Assembly (NCBI GenBank): GCA_026874595.1
Contig: CM049307.1
Span: forward strand, 32,103,862-32,167,861
Reading direction: 5' to 3'
Length of the DNA: 64,000 bases
From: Sipunculus nudus
Taxonomy: Eukaryota; Annelida; Sipuncula; Golfingiida; Sipunculidae
Part shown: positions 23,871 through 36,716 of the stretch, piece after piece
How the letters are laid out: each line of letters begins with the position of its first letter
How positions within the stretch are numbered: position 1 is the stretch's first letter
Notes under the pieces: model-generated
What the model saw: only the letters and a program-made list of their open reading frames with translations
Databases searched by the model: none
Told to the model about the DNA's origin: nothing
Made by a program: the position numbers and the translations under genes

Positions 23871-24494
23871 GCCTATATAACTTTTAGACATCAAGTGCTC
23901 AGAATTATTATCTTTCAAATTAATTTGCACTAAATGGCTTTGTAGAACTAGTTGGGTCAGTTTTGGACTTTCCATCTTTCCTGAAATGAGACAGCAGAGG
24001 TATATGTTTGAATAAAGAATGTTTACTTTTAAGCCCAGCAGTTGACTTGAAAAGGTAGACTGTCTAGCTTTGTAGACTCACAGACAGGTGAATTAAATAT
24101 CTGATACATGGAGCATGACACTCAGCCAAAGAGGTCACCAAAGGCAATGAGACTCAAGTCTCAATTTACAACAGAACCATAGCATTCAAATACGAAGTCT
24201 TTTGCATATGCAGCATAGACTTGTTACATATACCTTATGTTCAAAACAAACATTAATTCATTGCAAGTTACTGTAATTACTTGATAAACTCATTTATATC
24301 TGATTATTCCTCAAACTTTGAATACAATACGGCATGTATCATATGAAAGTAATTCCTTATTTAACAATGGAATATTGCTTAGTCATCAGGACAGAGTGAA
24401 TGTGATAGGTGCCTCAAGTCTATGAAAGATAACAATTATTCAGTCATGTGAAAAAAGCTATAACACTAGACTGAAGTGAAGTATTTTGACCTAC

Positions 24495-24549
24495 TTAAGT
24501 GGTTTCCTGTGTCCTCTTGGTTTTTCCCTTCACGGAATTCTAAATATCT
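24495..24549 (-). CDS. internal coding exon upstream of the 22.7-kb exon
   Basis: The minus strand has an excellent acceptor, TTTTTTTCTTGTATTGTTGCAG, with a pyrimidine-rich run, and a fair donor, ACTTAA|GTAGGT. The 55 bp give one stop-free frame, RYLEFREGKNQEDTGNHL plus one base. That base joins the first two bases of the exon at 22882 to make AAG (Lys), so the junction reads NHL-K-CYY in frame. Phase agreement between two independently chosen splice pairs supports both. The piece is hydrophilic and charged. If the donor is instead four bases further (AGTAG|GTCAAA) the phase breaks. The family is not recognised. Confidence 0.6.
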
Positions 24550-25100
24550 CTGCAACAATACAAGAAAAAAACATTTAAAGTACTCAGAGAAAACACAAAT
24601 CACATAAAAAATTATTACACCCAGGCTGTTTGCATTGTTATATTTTACAATATATGATAAAGTCTTTTGGTTTTTCTATGACCTACAATACTTTAGAAAG
24701 CAAATTAAATATGGTAAAGAATTTTCTTTACATTTTAACTCTCCTTCATAATTGTGAATCAGACACAAATGTAAACAGATAAATTATCAACTGAATCATC
24801 AGACAGGTATGAAAACAGATGCTGATATCAAAATAATACTGAACCAAACCCTGTTCCCTTGTGAACATTTTATACATGATAAAAGTAACAATTTTCTGCT
24901 AATTAAACAGTCTGGCATGCAAGTAAAAAGGTGCTGATGTTGAAATATTATCCTTAACCAAGCCTTGATCCATTGTGAACATTTTATATATGATAAAAGT
25001 ATCAGTTTTCTGCTAAGTAAAAAGCATGGCACCTAAGTAAAAGGTGCTGATGTTAAAATATTACTAAACCAATTAGATACATTTTACATATGATAAATGA

Positions 25101-26630
25101 AACTAGATGTGTCGAAACGACACAAATGCCCCCGCCTGGGGCAAATTAGAAACATTTGTAAAATTTTGAAAAATGTTTTAAGTACAGGAGGTGTCATAGG
25201 TCAAAAGTAGGTCAACAAGGGCAAAATGCAAACTCAATCTGTAACGGGTCATTATCAAGCAACACACCAAAAATCATGCCAGTATATGCAGGCACTGTGA
25301 AAAAAGTCCATACATGTGCATTTTCCATAAAAATTTCTGTCTTTCATGAAATTTTCTATGTTTAGGAGCCGTAAAAAAATCAAAAGTAGGTCAACCAGGA
25401 CGAAACGCGAACTCGATCTGTAACTGTCATTATCTGCCAACACATAAAAAATCAGGGTGGTATCTGCAGGCGTTGAGGATAAAAGTCAGTACATACGCAT
25501 TTGTTATGGAAATTTCTATTTTTCATGAAACTTTCTATGTTCAGGAGCAGTCAAATGGTCAAAAGTAGGTCAACTGGGACAAAACAAGAACTCGATCTGT
25601 AACTGGTCATTATCTGCCTACACACCAAAAATCAGGCCAATATCTGCAGGCACTGCGAAAAATAGTCCATACATGTGCACTTTTTTATGAAATTTTCTGT
25701 TAGAGCACCGTCAAATGGTCAAAAGTAGGTCAACTGGGACAAAACGTGAACTCGATCTGTAACTGGTCATTATCTGCCCACACACCAAAAATCAGGCCAA
25801 TATCTGCAGGTATTGCGAAGAAAAATCTGTACAAGTGTATTTGTCATGAAAATTTATATTTTACATGAAATTTTCTATGTTCAGGAGCCGTAAAACAGTC
25901 AAAATTAGGTCAACCGGAATGAAATGCGAACTCCATCTGTAACTGGTCTATATCTGCCCACACACTAAAAATCAGGCCAATGTCTGCAGGCATTGTGAAA
26001 AAAGTCCGTACATGTGTATCTGTCATGTATATTTCTATTTTTCATGAAATTTTCTAAGTTAAGGAGGTGTAAAACGTTCAAAAGTAGGTCAACTGGGACG
26101 AAACGCGAACTCAATCTGTAACTGGTCATTATCTGCCACACACCAAAAATCAGGCCAATATCTGCAGGCATTGCGAAAAAAAGTCCGTACATGGGTATTT
26201 GTCATGAAAATTTCTATTTTTCATGAAATTTTCTAAGTTTAGGAGCCATAAAACAGTCAAAAGTAGGTCAACTGGGACAAAATGTCAACTCGATCTGTAA
26301 CTGGTCATTATCTGCCTACACACCAAAAATCAGGCCAATATCTGCAGGCATTGCGAAAAAAAGTCCGTACATGTGTATTTGTCATGAAAATTTCTATTTT
26401 TCATGAAATTTTCTAAGTTTAGGAGCCGTAAAACAATCAAAAGTAGGTCAACCGGGACGAAACGCGAACTCGATCTGTAACTAGTCTATATCTGCCCACA
26501 CACCAAAAATCAGGCCAATACCTGCAGGCATTGCAAAAAAAAATCCGTACAACTGTTTGATTTCGGAAGGACGGAATGACGGACATGGGTAAAACTATAT
26601 GCCCCGGCCACTTTGTGGCGGGGGCATTAA
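25101..26630 (+). mobile_element. family 3 element with eight ~180-bp monomers
   Basis: The 5' end is AACTAGATGTGTCGAAACGA with a perfect GTGTCG-AAA-CGACAC hairpin (25109-25123). An 11-bp perfect inverted repeat follows: ATGCCCCCGCC (25126-25136) with GGCGGGGGCAT (26617-26627). The 3' end is itself a hairpin, GCCCCGGCCAC-TTT-GTGGCGGGGGC, preceded by GGAAGGACGGAATGACGGAC. In between, the monomer phrase CAAAAGTAGGTCAAC recurs at about 25200, 25379, 25559, 25719, 25899 (variant), 26080, 26258 and 26439. Spacing is near 180 bp except one of 160. The frames at 25255-25443 and 25965-26192 merely read the monomers. The design matches families 1 and 2 although the sequence differs. Confidence 0.85.
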
Positions 26631-29600
26631 CATAAAAAGTGTCAGTTTTACGCTAAGTAACTAGCTAGGCATTTCTTTTTGATTTGAGCTGAGAAACTCA
26701 AGCTTTGATTAAACTGCATTAACTTAATATAAAACAGAAAACTAGGCTACTCAAAACTGTAAATGTAGATCGTAACTGCAATGGCTCAGGTCAAAAGGAA
26801 ATTTTATGACAAGCTGTGAGGTCTCTGCCCAAACATTTGTATCATAATCATTTTATGGCTATTTATGGCTATTTAAGTGATTCTAATTGTACTAAATATT
26901 AGTCAAAATTTTTTTTTTTTTTTATCGTAGAGGAAGGCATATCAACATTTAGTAGAATGAAAATATAGTAGTCAAACAAATTGCATATGCTGCTATGGTG
27001 TGACACCAATATGTCCCCTTCTCAATATACCGTACAACCAAAGCTGTGTAAATATGCAGACTGGGGAAACTGTATTCATAACTTAACATCTGTAAAACCA
27101 CAAAATACATATACCCTGTATATTATATGTGGTTCTGATGCAGTCGCCTTTCGAATCATACTTCAGTCAGTGATAATGTTGTAATTATAGGTTTTAAAAT
27201 GACACCCCTTTCTCCATAATAAATTAGTGAACAGAATTCGGAGAAAATCCAGAAATGACTATCGGCGTGTCACATCTATAAATATCTGATGTCTGACAAA
27301 AACTTGTGACTAATTATAGTTACGCTTTGCATTTTGACATATGAGAATAATTTCCTGTCCATGTATATTCCTGTCTATCAGTTTGATGGAAATGAATTAA
27401 AAGTGGATCTAAGACATCAGCAGAGCAGGCTCTTCCAAAAAAAATTGTCATTTTACCTACCTGACCTATGTTTTGACCTAATGGACCATTGTTTTCACCT
27501 GCTTGACCCATGTTACGCCAATATGAAAATTAATGCAAATCCATCAATATGTTTCTGAATTTTCTTAAATTAACTAATTACAGTCCATATTTAACAAGTA
27601 TAATAAATCCCTGAGATTGAACATAAGTGATCCATGATGACACCTGTCAGGTTGTCAAATTAGAATTCCCCAGCTCAACAGTAAAGAACTTAGTCTTGTC
27701 AACAGGTACTTGTACCTTAATACTGAACTACAGACCATATTAGAAATATGGTTAATAATATCTTAACATTGCTGGAATAAGTTGCATGGAAAAAAATTAA
27801 AGATTTAGCCCTATTTTTAACAGCACAGTTCTGCAGACAAATATCCTTGTGAATACATTTGTGCATGACTTCTAAAAAGTGTTCATGATTTACTAGTGCA
27901 AACTATAACAGATAAGAAATATGACAGCAAACATGTTACAAGATTCTAGACAAATTTTAAAATTCCATCTTCAAATGCAGCCAACAACTGTTGCCTGAAC
28001 AAATGTAAACATGATGTCTCTTGCAAAGTCTTGCAAGGCTCATGACATTACAAAGTACTAGTTAGCATATGTTTACAGTTTTTAATTGCAAGATTATAAA
28101 GCATCTTGCTAAAAGTTCATAATATCATATTATGACATGTATATATAATTATGTATCTGTTCATGCAGGGACGCCTGCTTGTATTGTTTTTTTTTACGTA
28201 AAATTTTCTTTAAGAACACAGTTGACATTTTGCTTTATGGTCACATGCAGATGTTCCACCAACTTTTGCATAATGTACAACATGAAGCATAAAGTACATG
28301 TGTTTACTTAGCAACTCAGATACAACATTAACTATGTACTGGCTGTGACTCTGTCTTTGTTTTCTCATGTAGTTTCAACACAACGTAAGACATTAATTAC
28401 TTTCCACTTACACTCAGGCATTTAGAATAAAAATATTCTTGGAGTCTTCAGACTAGAAATTTCAATATGGGATTACCTGGTGACTTCACCAGGAGAGTAT
28501 GTATTTATTCCCATTTGTGTGTGTGTTTCTGTGTTTGTTCACAACATCACTCATGCAATCACAAACAGAATCTCATTAAATTTTCAGAGGATTTCTGGAA
28601 TGGGCCAATGCAGATACTATTAGATTTTGGTGTGCATCCAGCACTTGATCCAGATTGAGGAAGTTCATCAAGGAACATTCACAAATGTAAGACCACTTAT
28701 GCACAAATGTTTATGGGAATACAGGCGTTTAAGTGAAAGCAAACAAGGTTTTGGGAGAAACGTGGAGGCTTGCATTCCTTCGAATGCAGATTTTTTGTAT
28801 GAAATATTACCACAAATATATGCAAATACAGGAATGAAACAGTATCTATGAGGATAAATACAATATGTGAAGAAACATCTGATGGTCTTAAATCATTCAC
28901 ATGATATTCTAAAGCTTGGTGAGTCATCCTTTCCTTAGAAGTACCCATTGCCTGTTTTGGTTCTTCAATACCAATACCAGAACTGACAGCCAAACACATA
29001 GGTCACCGCAGGTTAATATGTGCACTCCAAATATTTGCAAACATGTTAGCTACTCAAATGGGGTCACATTACACTATGAATATTACTAGTAGGGTTGTAC
29101 CTATTGCATACTGATGACACCTCGACTCCACAAAATCAGCAGAACTTTGGTGAAATGAGACCTGAATTTGTTTTAAAATAAATGGGATTAATGATTATCA
29201 GAAAAGTAAATGGTGTTATCAATGCTCTACAGAGTATATACTCTAGATCTGTACATGTGTATATTTCTTTGGCAACCAGCTTGTGCAAGACACTTAGTTT
29301 GTTGACAGCTGAGATCACATGTAGCTTCCTGTTGATATCATGCTTACTATTGCACCAAGTGGCACCCTTTGAAATTTGTCAATCTGTAGATTAGCAGATC
29401 AATTTCAAAAGTAAGCTGCCATTAACTACAATGAATCAAAAATAATACCTTGTAAACTGTTTTATTATATAATGGGGACTATTTCCTAAAAACCTTATAT
29501 TTTTGTATGATGTAATAGAAAACTACAAATACAAGTCACCACCTACTATAGCATTAAAGATTTCAAATAAATCCTAATTTTACATTTAACAACTTTTTGG

Positions 29601-30539
29601 ACTCTTTGCCATGTGAACATGTATAAGGAGCCATCTTTGTTTTCAGTTGTTATATTTTTTTGTTTTTACATGGCACAACTTATCAGCACCTGCCAAATGT
29701 GGCTAATTTTTTATCAATGAACTTCATTGCCATAAATAGGTTTGAGATGCTTTGCTGTGAATACTGAGTTTTTCTTTTTAATACATCTCAAATATACTTT
29801 CCATCCCTTATATAACTATAGGAACTGAAATCTGAGTCTGTGATTCATACACTGAACTTCAAAACATGGGGGGGGGGGGGGAGGGGGGGAGCTGTTACCT
29901 TACTAATACAGTTATAAATAAATTGTATTTCTACCTGTCTCTATATTCTTCTCTAAAAGTTGTCTGAATATCTGTTTGTTTATCTGTCTGATGAAGAGAC
30001 ATTTTAAGAACTTTGACAAAGTATAAACTTGGGTTTCATGACAAGGAATTTAACAACAGGTGAATTAATAACAAGCAGAATGGAGAAAACATCTTTAAGG
30101 AACCTCAGTTAGTAACAAACATTTTTTATTTGTAAGAAGATCACATATTTGGCCAAGAATCATCAAGCCAGGCACTCAGTATTAAATGAGTAACAAAAAT
30201 AAAATATCATCAACCATCAAGAAGTGTTCCGAAGTTTACCAGCTGAAGGAAAGGAGCTAACCTTAACCCATGTGCTGACCAAGTAAACATGCACTTGATT
30301 AGAGAACTTATCAGAGCATAATTTTTAAAAAAATCTTGAAAAACATGTTAATGCAGAATTACTTTATGTTTATGTCTGTCTGTTTCTCCTACCATGTAAT
30401 TACCATAGAGCCATCTCTGGCACATGGTGGAAATATATGGTACCATAAGAAGGCATGCATGTACGTCTTGATGCAAAAAATGAAGAGTTTATTAAATCTG
30501 AATACCCCGGTGGTTTCTGTCTTGTCTGAGTGTTGTTAA
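26631..30539. other. mostly unique AT-rich DNA; one exon-like segment
   Basis: A plus-strand segment at 28588-28686 sits between a strong acceptor (TTAAATTTTCAG) and a strong donor (ACAAAT|GTAAGA). All three frames contain stops, so it could only be a non-coding exon. A G run lies at 29868-29889. No protein domain is visible in any frame. Confidence 0.35.
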
Positions 30540-30956
30540 GTTTAACATACAATGATCATATTTGACAAACTGATGTTGACATGTTATCAAGTTTTACATA
30601 CCATGATCATATTCCATAAACTGATGGCTGTTGTCAAGATTTACATACCATGATCATATTCCCAAACTGATGGCTACTGTTAGGTTTTACATACTATGAT
30701 CATATTCAAGAAACTGATGGCTGTTGTCAAGTTTTACAAACAATAATCATATTCCACAAACTAATTACTGTTGTCAAGTTTTACATACCATGATCATATC
30801 ACACAAACTAATTCCTGTTGTCAAGTTTTACATACCATGATCATATTCAATAAACTAATTGCTGTTGTCAAGTTTTAAATACTATGATCATATTCAACAA
30901 ACTAATTGCTGTTGTTAAGTTTACATACCATGATCATATTCCAGAAACTGATGGCT
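30540..30956. repeat. 47-bp tandem array, 9 copies
   Basis: ATGATCAT (once ATAATCAT) starts units near 30552, 30603, 30650, 30697, 30743, 30790, 30838, 30884 and 30930. Spacing is 46-51 bp. Each unit is close to 'catattcaacaaactaattgctgttgtcaagttttacatacc'. Confidence 0.9.
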
Positions 30957-31421
30957 CTGTGATCTGCACAGAAAGCATTAGTACAGAAACATCAACCAAA
31001 GCCCAAGACTTGCATGTTAAATTTTCCATCACAGGTTTGATCAGGCCAATATAACATTTGTGCATGTTAACTCTCATGACTATAATGTAACAAGTTCTAT
31101 AAGCCTAAAAGAATTGTACTGTTGTAAAACCTGGTAGTACAGATACATTCACTAAATGTACTCTGAGGCCCACAGAAATAACAACATAACAATAGGTGAC
31201 ACAAGTACAAGAAAATTTATGGTCCGCCTTCCTGGATGCACTGTACCAGGAAATGCTCATGATGAGGCAACAAGATTAATAAAAATCAGCTAAATAATAA
31301 AGGTAAATTAAAAAATCTTCAACTATAAAAGTGTTGCAGCAAGCATGACATCCGTATCAATGAACTGACATACAGAACTACACTATCCTTGAATTCAAGC
31401 TGTCATTAGAATAACATTTAC

Positions 31422-31473
31422 CTGCTACATTATCTAATAAAGCAGATACAGTATCCATCACTGTATATAGACA
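31422..31473 (-). CDS. candidate short coding exon
   Basis: Minus strand: acceptor TATACCTCCCAG|TGTCTATA and donor GTAGCAG|GTAAATG. The 52 bp are open in one frame (CLYTVMDTVSALLDNVA plus one base). An alternative acceptor 13 bases further in (TATATACAG) keeps the same frame. A perfect hairpin (31493-31544) lies just upstream. The exon is short and no homolog is recognised. Phase does not match the exon at 24549, so another exon would be needed in between. Confidence 0.3.
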
Positions 31474-31492
31474 CTGGGAGGTATACTAAGTA

Positions 31493-31544
31493 GTCACCTT
31501 TATTAGTATAGATGATGTAAGTATCCTGGTCTAATAAAGGTGAC
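31493..31544. repeat. perfect 14-bp inverted repeat
   Basis: GTCACCTTTATTAG (31493-31506) is mirrored by CTAATAAAGGTGAC (31531-31544) with a 24-nt loop. AATAAAGGTGAC repeats directly at 31545-31556. It could be a small inverted-repeat element. Confidence 0.75.
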
Positions 31545-32067
31545 AATAAAGGTGACAGATGAATCACTGCCTCAGCTGATGTTCACAACCTGTGTGCCTA
31601 TGATCTAGTATTAACAGAGATCATAGTATGAAGATAACTGAGGCCAGGATATAAAATGAGAGGAAGTTTGTGATACTGCCCAGTCATCTAGTCTGAAACT
31701 GAAATGGAAATCTGCAGATGTACATAAATTATACATAGATAAGTTAGCATTAAAAATGGAGGCATTTACATCAAAAAAAAGAAAAAGAAAAATTAGGTAT
31801 AAAGATAATGAAACAACAACTTTTCCAGAAAGAACTTTCTTTCACACTTTGAGATAAGGATATGTTTGGAAGAAGCAATTTCTCTCAGGTTTTAATTTCA
31901 TTACAAATTCTTTATGGTCTGCTCCAAAACAGATATAACTGCGAGTATCAATAATCACAAGACATCCTACTATAATGAGAGGATTTGGGCATGGTCCAAA
32001 AAAGTGTTAGTTCTCTATAGACAGACAACCCCTTGCCACAAAACACTCTCTACAGATGTATTCTTAC

Positions 32068-32110
32068 CCGGAAGCTGTCCTTGGAGTATTTAAGCATCAC
32101 ATCCCAATAC
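32068..32110 (-). CDS. candidate short coding exon (weak acceptor)
   Basis: Minus strand: a very good donor, TTCCGG|GTAAGA, preceded by a protein-like frame (YWDVMLKYSKDSFR). The only usable acceptor, CAATAAAG|G, has a poor pyrimidine tract. Its 3' phase (0) fits the candidate at 31473. It may equally be part of an undescribed repeat. Confidence 0.25.
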
Positions 32111-34212
32111 CTTTATTGAACCCTGACAGGTTTATTTCTTCTAGTTCTTAAACTACTCATAGGGCCACCATTTTGCACAGACATTAAAACCCGGATTTAG
32201 AATGTCAAAATCAAGGGCATACTGCTGATGTACATAAATGAAGAATAGCAGGCAGGATAAAGTGTAGGATGTAGTCTAGTGGTTAAAATGCATGCTGAAC
32301 AGCAGAGCAGAAGGTCCAGGCCTTAACTTGGAAGACAAAACAGCAAAGCTAATTTAAACTTCAGAATGTGTTAATTACATTGTCTATATTCTAGATTAAT
32401 TCAAGCCCAATGATCATAAAACCTGGCATTCAGAAGGCTTCATAGATAACACCATATAATAAATATCATATGGTTACTTCCATCTTCATTCAGACTACCT
32501 ACAGGGCATGGACTTATTCTTAATTTATATAAAATGCTAGCACATTATGATTGGGTTAATTTAAGGCACATCCAAATTTGTAAGATAAATTAACAGCACA
32601 ACAAAGATTAAAGAATGTTTTTTTTTTTCCAGTGATTCTGTCTCATATGTGACATTTTTTCTCAGGTTTTCTTGTGGTAATGGTGTTGATGTATCACTGA
32701 CATCTGGATCTACTGGTCCCATTAGGTCACGTGGTCCTATTTGTTTACATGACCTGGGTCAGGCCTGAAGGAGAGTAGTAAATGGTCTGGCTTTCTCTGG
32801 TTGGCTCTAGCCATCATGTGCTGGAGCATCAAAAACACCGCATTGTTTGATTTTTAAGTATGTTAAGCATAATTTCCAATAAAATTGACAGTATTGGTCA
32901 TTTTTTTTTAAATCTATGGCCAATCAAAGAGATGTTGTCCAAATGCTTGTTTGGGACTGATTGGTGGGGTATTTTGGGCTTCACTGCATTCGGGCCAGGA
33001 TGGTTAAAAAAGGAGATACACAAGCCCCCTTTTTTTTGGTCTAGTTTGACTGAAGAAACAACAAATTCTCAGGTAAAAAAAAGTTTAATATCAGAATTTA
33101 TTTTGAAAATTATTTAAAAGAGGCCCAAACCTCAGGTGTTTTATAGATGTTATATAGGGAAAATCAAAACAGCCACGTGTCCATTAGCTCAGGATGAATC
33201 CTGTTTAGTGGCAGGGGCCTGCATCCCTTCTGCACACTTGGTGACATCCGGAGGTAGTCATGCCCGACTCTGTTTACTTTTTCTCATTTCCTCATATATC
33301 TGATGTTCTCTCTCATTCCACTTGGTGACCCCTGTGAGGTTGGATTAGATACCTGATAACTTTATTGCCTGGTCTGGAAGCTGGGTTTAGATGGCACATA
33401 ATCCCTCATATTTCTGTTAAAGCTTGCTTTAGGGTAGTTCAGTCTTGGCTCCTTGATCATGGTTCTCCTCCACAGGGTGTTATGACAGGCCTCTTTCCTC
33501 CTGAGACATTAGTGGCCAGCAATGTCTGCTGGCTCTTCACATAAGGCTGAAGCTGAGTCCAGAGCTTAAGCTAGGGCTGGTAAGATAGGTGTGTTGACAC
33601 ACAGGTTACCAGCTAGGTTACCCAAGCTCCATCAAATTACCTTACAACAATATTTTGTCCATCACTGGTTGGTGCAAAATGACAGAATGCAAATATGAAG
33701 GTCATCCACATACAGCCCAAGAAAAAATCATAATCAAACTTATAAGCTCTGCATAAAAAGTCAGCTGAGCTTTAATTAAAAACTTATTACCTGACTGACA
33801 CATTAGGATAATATCAAAGAGAATTTTTTTCCAGATGCTCAAAGGTTTTAACAAAATGGCAAACCAAATATAGGTTACTGTGACCCAGTTTCAGGATTCT
33901 AAGGAGATTTCACCAGAACCTGTCAGGATGGCAAATTAAAATTCCCTTCTTGGCAATATTATCATAATGCCATGAGGTCTGCCTACTTCATGCAATGTAC
34001 ATTGCTCTGGTGACATATGTTCCTGGCACTGATGTCATTTAAGTTATTTCACTGGTTCCTAAAAAAGATGTAAACACACAGAATAGTTGGGATCTTAAAT
34101 AGCCTAGTGGCAAAGTATTTGACAAGATATTGGAATCAAGTTAATGATTTCACATCCCTATTGATGTGAACTTTCATACTTTTCTGGGTATTCATTCACA
34201 GCATGTATATTC

Positions 34213-34610
34213 TGTCACAGGACAAACTCCGATCCAGTAGAATCGTCGATCCTACTAGGACAAAGTCCGATCGGACTTTCTACTAGGAGAAACTCCGATC
34301 AGACTTTCTACTAGTAGGATCAGCGATTCTACTAGGACAAACTCCGATCATAGCCTCTACTAGGACAAACTCCGATCAACCAGAAACCACAACATAATTA
34401 GACTTTCTACTAGTAGAATCGGCGATTCTACTAGGACAAACTCCGATCGTAGTATCTACTGGGACAAACTCTGATCGTAGTCTCTACTAGGACAATCTCC
34501 GATTGTAGTCTCTACAAGGAGAAACTTACCATAATTTACCTAATTTCTGAAACCTGAGATTAAAAATGAATAAAACACAGTAATATTTTAACCAAATGTT
34601 TTATTTATAT
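34213..34610 (+). repeat. left arm of foldback element
   Basis: Eight recognisable AGGACAAACTCCGATC-like units (variants AGGAGAAACTCC, GGGACAAACTCTG, AGGACAATCTCCGATT) end in an AT-rich part, ACCAAATGTTTTATTTAT, which pairs with the start of the right arm. Confidence 0.88.
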
Positions 34611-35519
34611 ATTTGAAAAAATAAAGAAAAATAAATACAAGCACATATGATAAAACCCAATATCCTACGATTATATATACAACTCACAGACATACATCTT
34701 AATGTTTCATTCAAACATATTCATACAACTTTATTTGATAAAAAAAATTACAAATAAGCACAAGTACATGTAAGCACAAACTGTTATCTTCTTGTATATA
34801 TGTAAAATCCCTGAATATTGATCTAAAATATTTCATTCACATCCTGTCTTAAATTCACAGCAAAAAAATGCAATATATACATACAACAGCACTTATGCTA
34901 CTCAATGAAAAAGCCATTGATACAGAATGTAGGTTTCATATAGAACATACAAGTTTATGTGATAAAAAATACAAATAAAGGCACAAGCACATATTAGCAC
35001 AAACTGTTATCTACAATTCCTGAACATAGGTATAACTTATTTCTTAAAATAAAAGAGAAAAATGCAATATATACATCGGACAGTACTTATATTTATCAAT
35101 TAAAAAACCATTTATACAGATTGTGTGTATTTTCATACAGAACTTTTTCAAAAGACTCACTCACAGAAATACAGTTCCCTCGGTAATGTGCAAGTCCGTC
35201 CATAAAAATATCAGTCCTAAGGTTATGTCAACTTCCTCAAAGCTCAAAATCTTTTTTGACAAACACTGAATGTTTCTGGGTGGCACTTTGCAAGGAGCTA
35301 TCATATAAAATACAGCGTAATAACAAGAATTCTAGAAGTATAGTACATAAAACAATGAATAAATATAATGGTTATACAAAAAAAAACCTAACATGTCAAC
35401 CATTACCATATACCAGTGTTTAACCCCACATTAAAAACCAAATAAACAACCGTTGTCTGTATACTGTATGAAATAATCATGATATACTTTAGTCTTTTAG
35501 AAAGTCATATTTTGTATAT

Positions 35520-35912
35520 TCATAAATAAAACATTTGGTTACCATATTACTCTGTTCAAATTATTCATAATCTCAGGTTTCATAAATTAGACCATTATGG
35601 TAAGTTTGTCCTAGTCAAGACTACAATCAGAGTTTGTCCTAGTAGAAGCTCTGATCCAACTAGTACATTTATATATGATTGGAGTTTGTCCTAGTAGAAT
35701 CGCCAATTCTACTAGTAGAAAGTCTAATTATGTTGTAGTTTCTGGTTGATCGGAGTTTGTCCTAGTAGAGGCTATGATCGGAGTTTGTCCTAGTAGAATC
35801 GCCGATCCTACTAGTAGAAAGTCTGATCGGAGTTTCTCCTAGTAGAAAGTCTGATCGGACTTTGTCCTAGTATGATCGACGATTCTACTGGATCGGAGTT
35901 TGTCCTGTGACA
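35520..35912 (-). repeat. right arm of foldback element
   Basis: Inverse of the left arm, from 'cataaataaaacatttggtt' to TGTCCTGTGACA. It differs by small substitutions and by a 'ccaactagtacatttatata' stretch near 35655-35675, so the arms are close but not identical. Confidence 0.88.
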
Positions 35913-36716
35913 TATATATAGTCATTTTATCAGGGAGTGCAACCGCATAAAACAAACTGCTTGCCCCAACTGCATTCCGGAACTGCATAAATGGAATTTT
36001 AGTTTCTGAACCCATTCAACCTAAGGCTTCAGTTCAGCAGGACTGAAATTAATATGCATTAAAAAGTTCACATGCACCTACCAAGCTCTATAAATTCACT
36101 GACCCTGACAAACTGTAAAATGCAATAACACTCAATGGATTCAGGTAGTGCCTATTCAATCAAGACAAGGACTGCTTTAAGATGGTATACATTTTGATCA
36201 CTAAGTTTTATATATGGGCAAGATGCCTGTTTCTATAATGAATCCGGGAGAGAGATTTATGCCCTGGTTTTACACTTCATTAACTGTCCCTTGTGCATAG
36301 GCACTGGTTGTTTTTGCTAGCCTTTTTTCCTGTGTTAGGAATGATGATTACTTTCACTTTCAGTTTATGGTAACTAACTGGGGTGCAGACTGAACAATAA
36401 AGTTATAAAACTGGTTTGCTCACATATACGACATCATACTTTACATATTCACTCCATACCATGACCAATGGGTCATGATGCCCAGCTAACAAGCATGAAC
36501 TGTAAAAGTAGGGGTGAACAATCACAATGAAGAGAACCTTTTTTTGCAAATTTGTTAAAACTTTGAAGTGTGACAGAAATACATGATCACTAAGCAAAGG
36601 ACATTATCTGAATTGAGGGTAAAGTGAAAATTAAGATATTTTTGATAATACTCTGGCATTACTGTTATTTGTCAGACTGACTCAGTTTCAGAAAAACCTT
36701 TATATAAGTGACGGTG
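35913..36716. other. no gene; family 1 5'-terminus scrap near 36460
   Basis: 'ATGACCAATGGGTCATGATG' followed by CCCAGCTAAC (about 36461-36490) is a family 1-type 5' end with no partner 3' end nearby. The minus frame at 36403-36597 runs through it. Confidence 0.5.

Larger units (their letters stand above)
30957..34212. other. unique to weakly repetitive DNA with candidate exons and SINE-like scraps
   Basis: Apart from the candidates listed separately, 32270-32340 contains TAGTCTAGTGGTTAAAATGC and 'gaaggtccaggcctt', like the A and B boxes of a decayed tRNA-derived SINE. 34095-34160 has 'tagcctagtggcaaagtatt' with a poor B-box. 33140-33620 is unusually G+C-rich for the window, but I find no consistent frame or paired ends there. 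Confidence 0.4.
34213..35912. mobile_element. 1.7-kb foldback-type DNA element with long composite inverted repeats
   Basis: The ends are TGTCACAGGACAAACTCCGA and its inverse, and the two arms (34213-34610, 35520-35912) are inverted copies of each other over nearly 400 bp. Each arm is itself built from about eight units of AGGACAAACTCCGATC and its neighbours. These are joined by CTACTAGTAG palindromes and AGAATCG(G/T)CGATTCTAC-type inverted motifs. The ~900-bp centre is AT-rich and non-coding, with an imperfect direct duplication (period about 225 bp: 'aagcacaaactgttatct' near 34773 and 34998). No transposase is seen. Long arms made of subrepeats are characteristic of Foldback/Galileo-type elements; that parallel is structural only. 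I see no clean target duplication beyond TA-rich flanks. Confidence 0.85.

Noticed and set aside
25101-26630. CRISPR-like array
   Set aside because: The repeated unit is ~180 bp and the whole monomer is repetitive; there are no short repeats with unique spacers.
32270-32400. Functional tRNA gene
   Set aside because: Only A- and B-box-like scraps are present; no cloverleaf can be drawn, so a decayed SINE is more likely.
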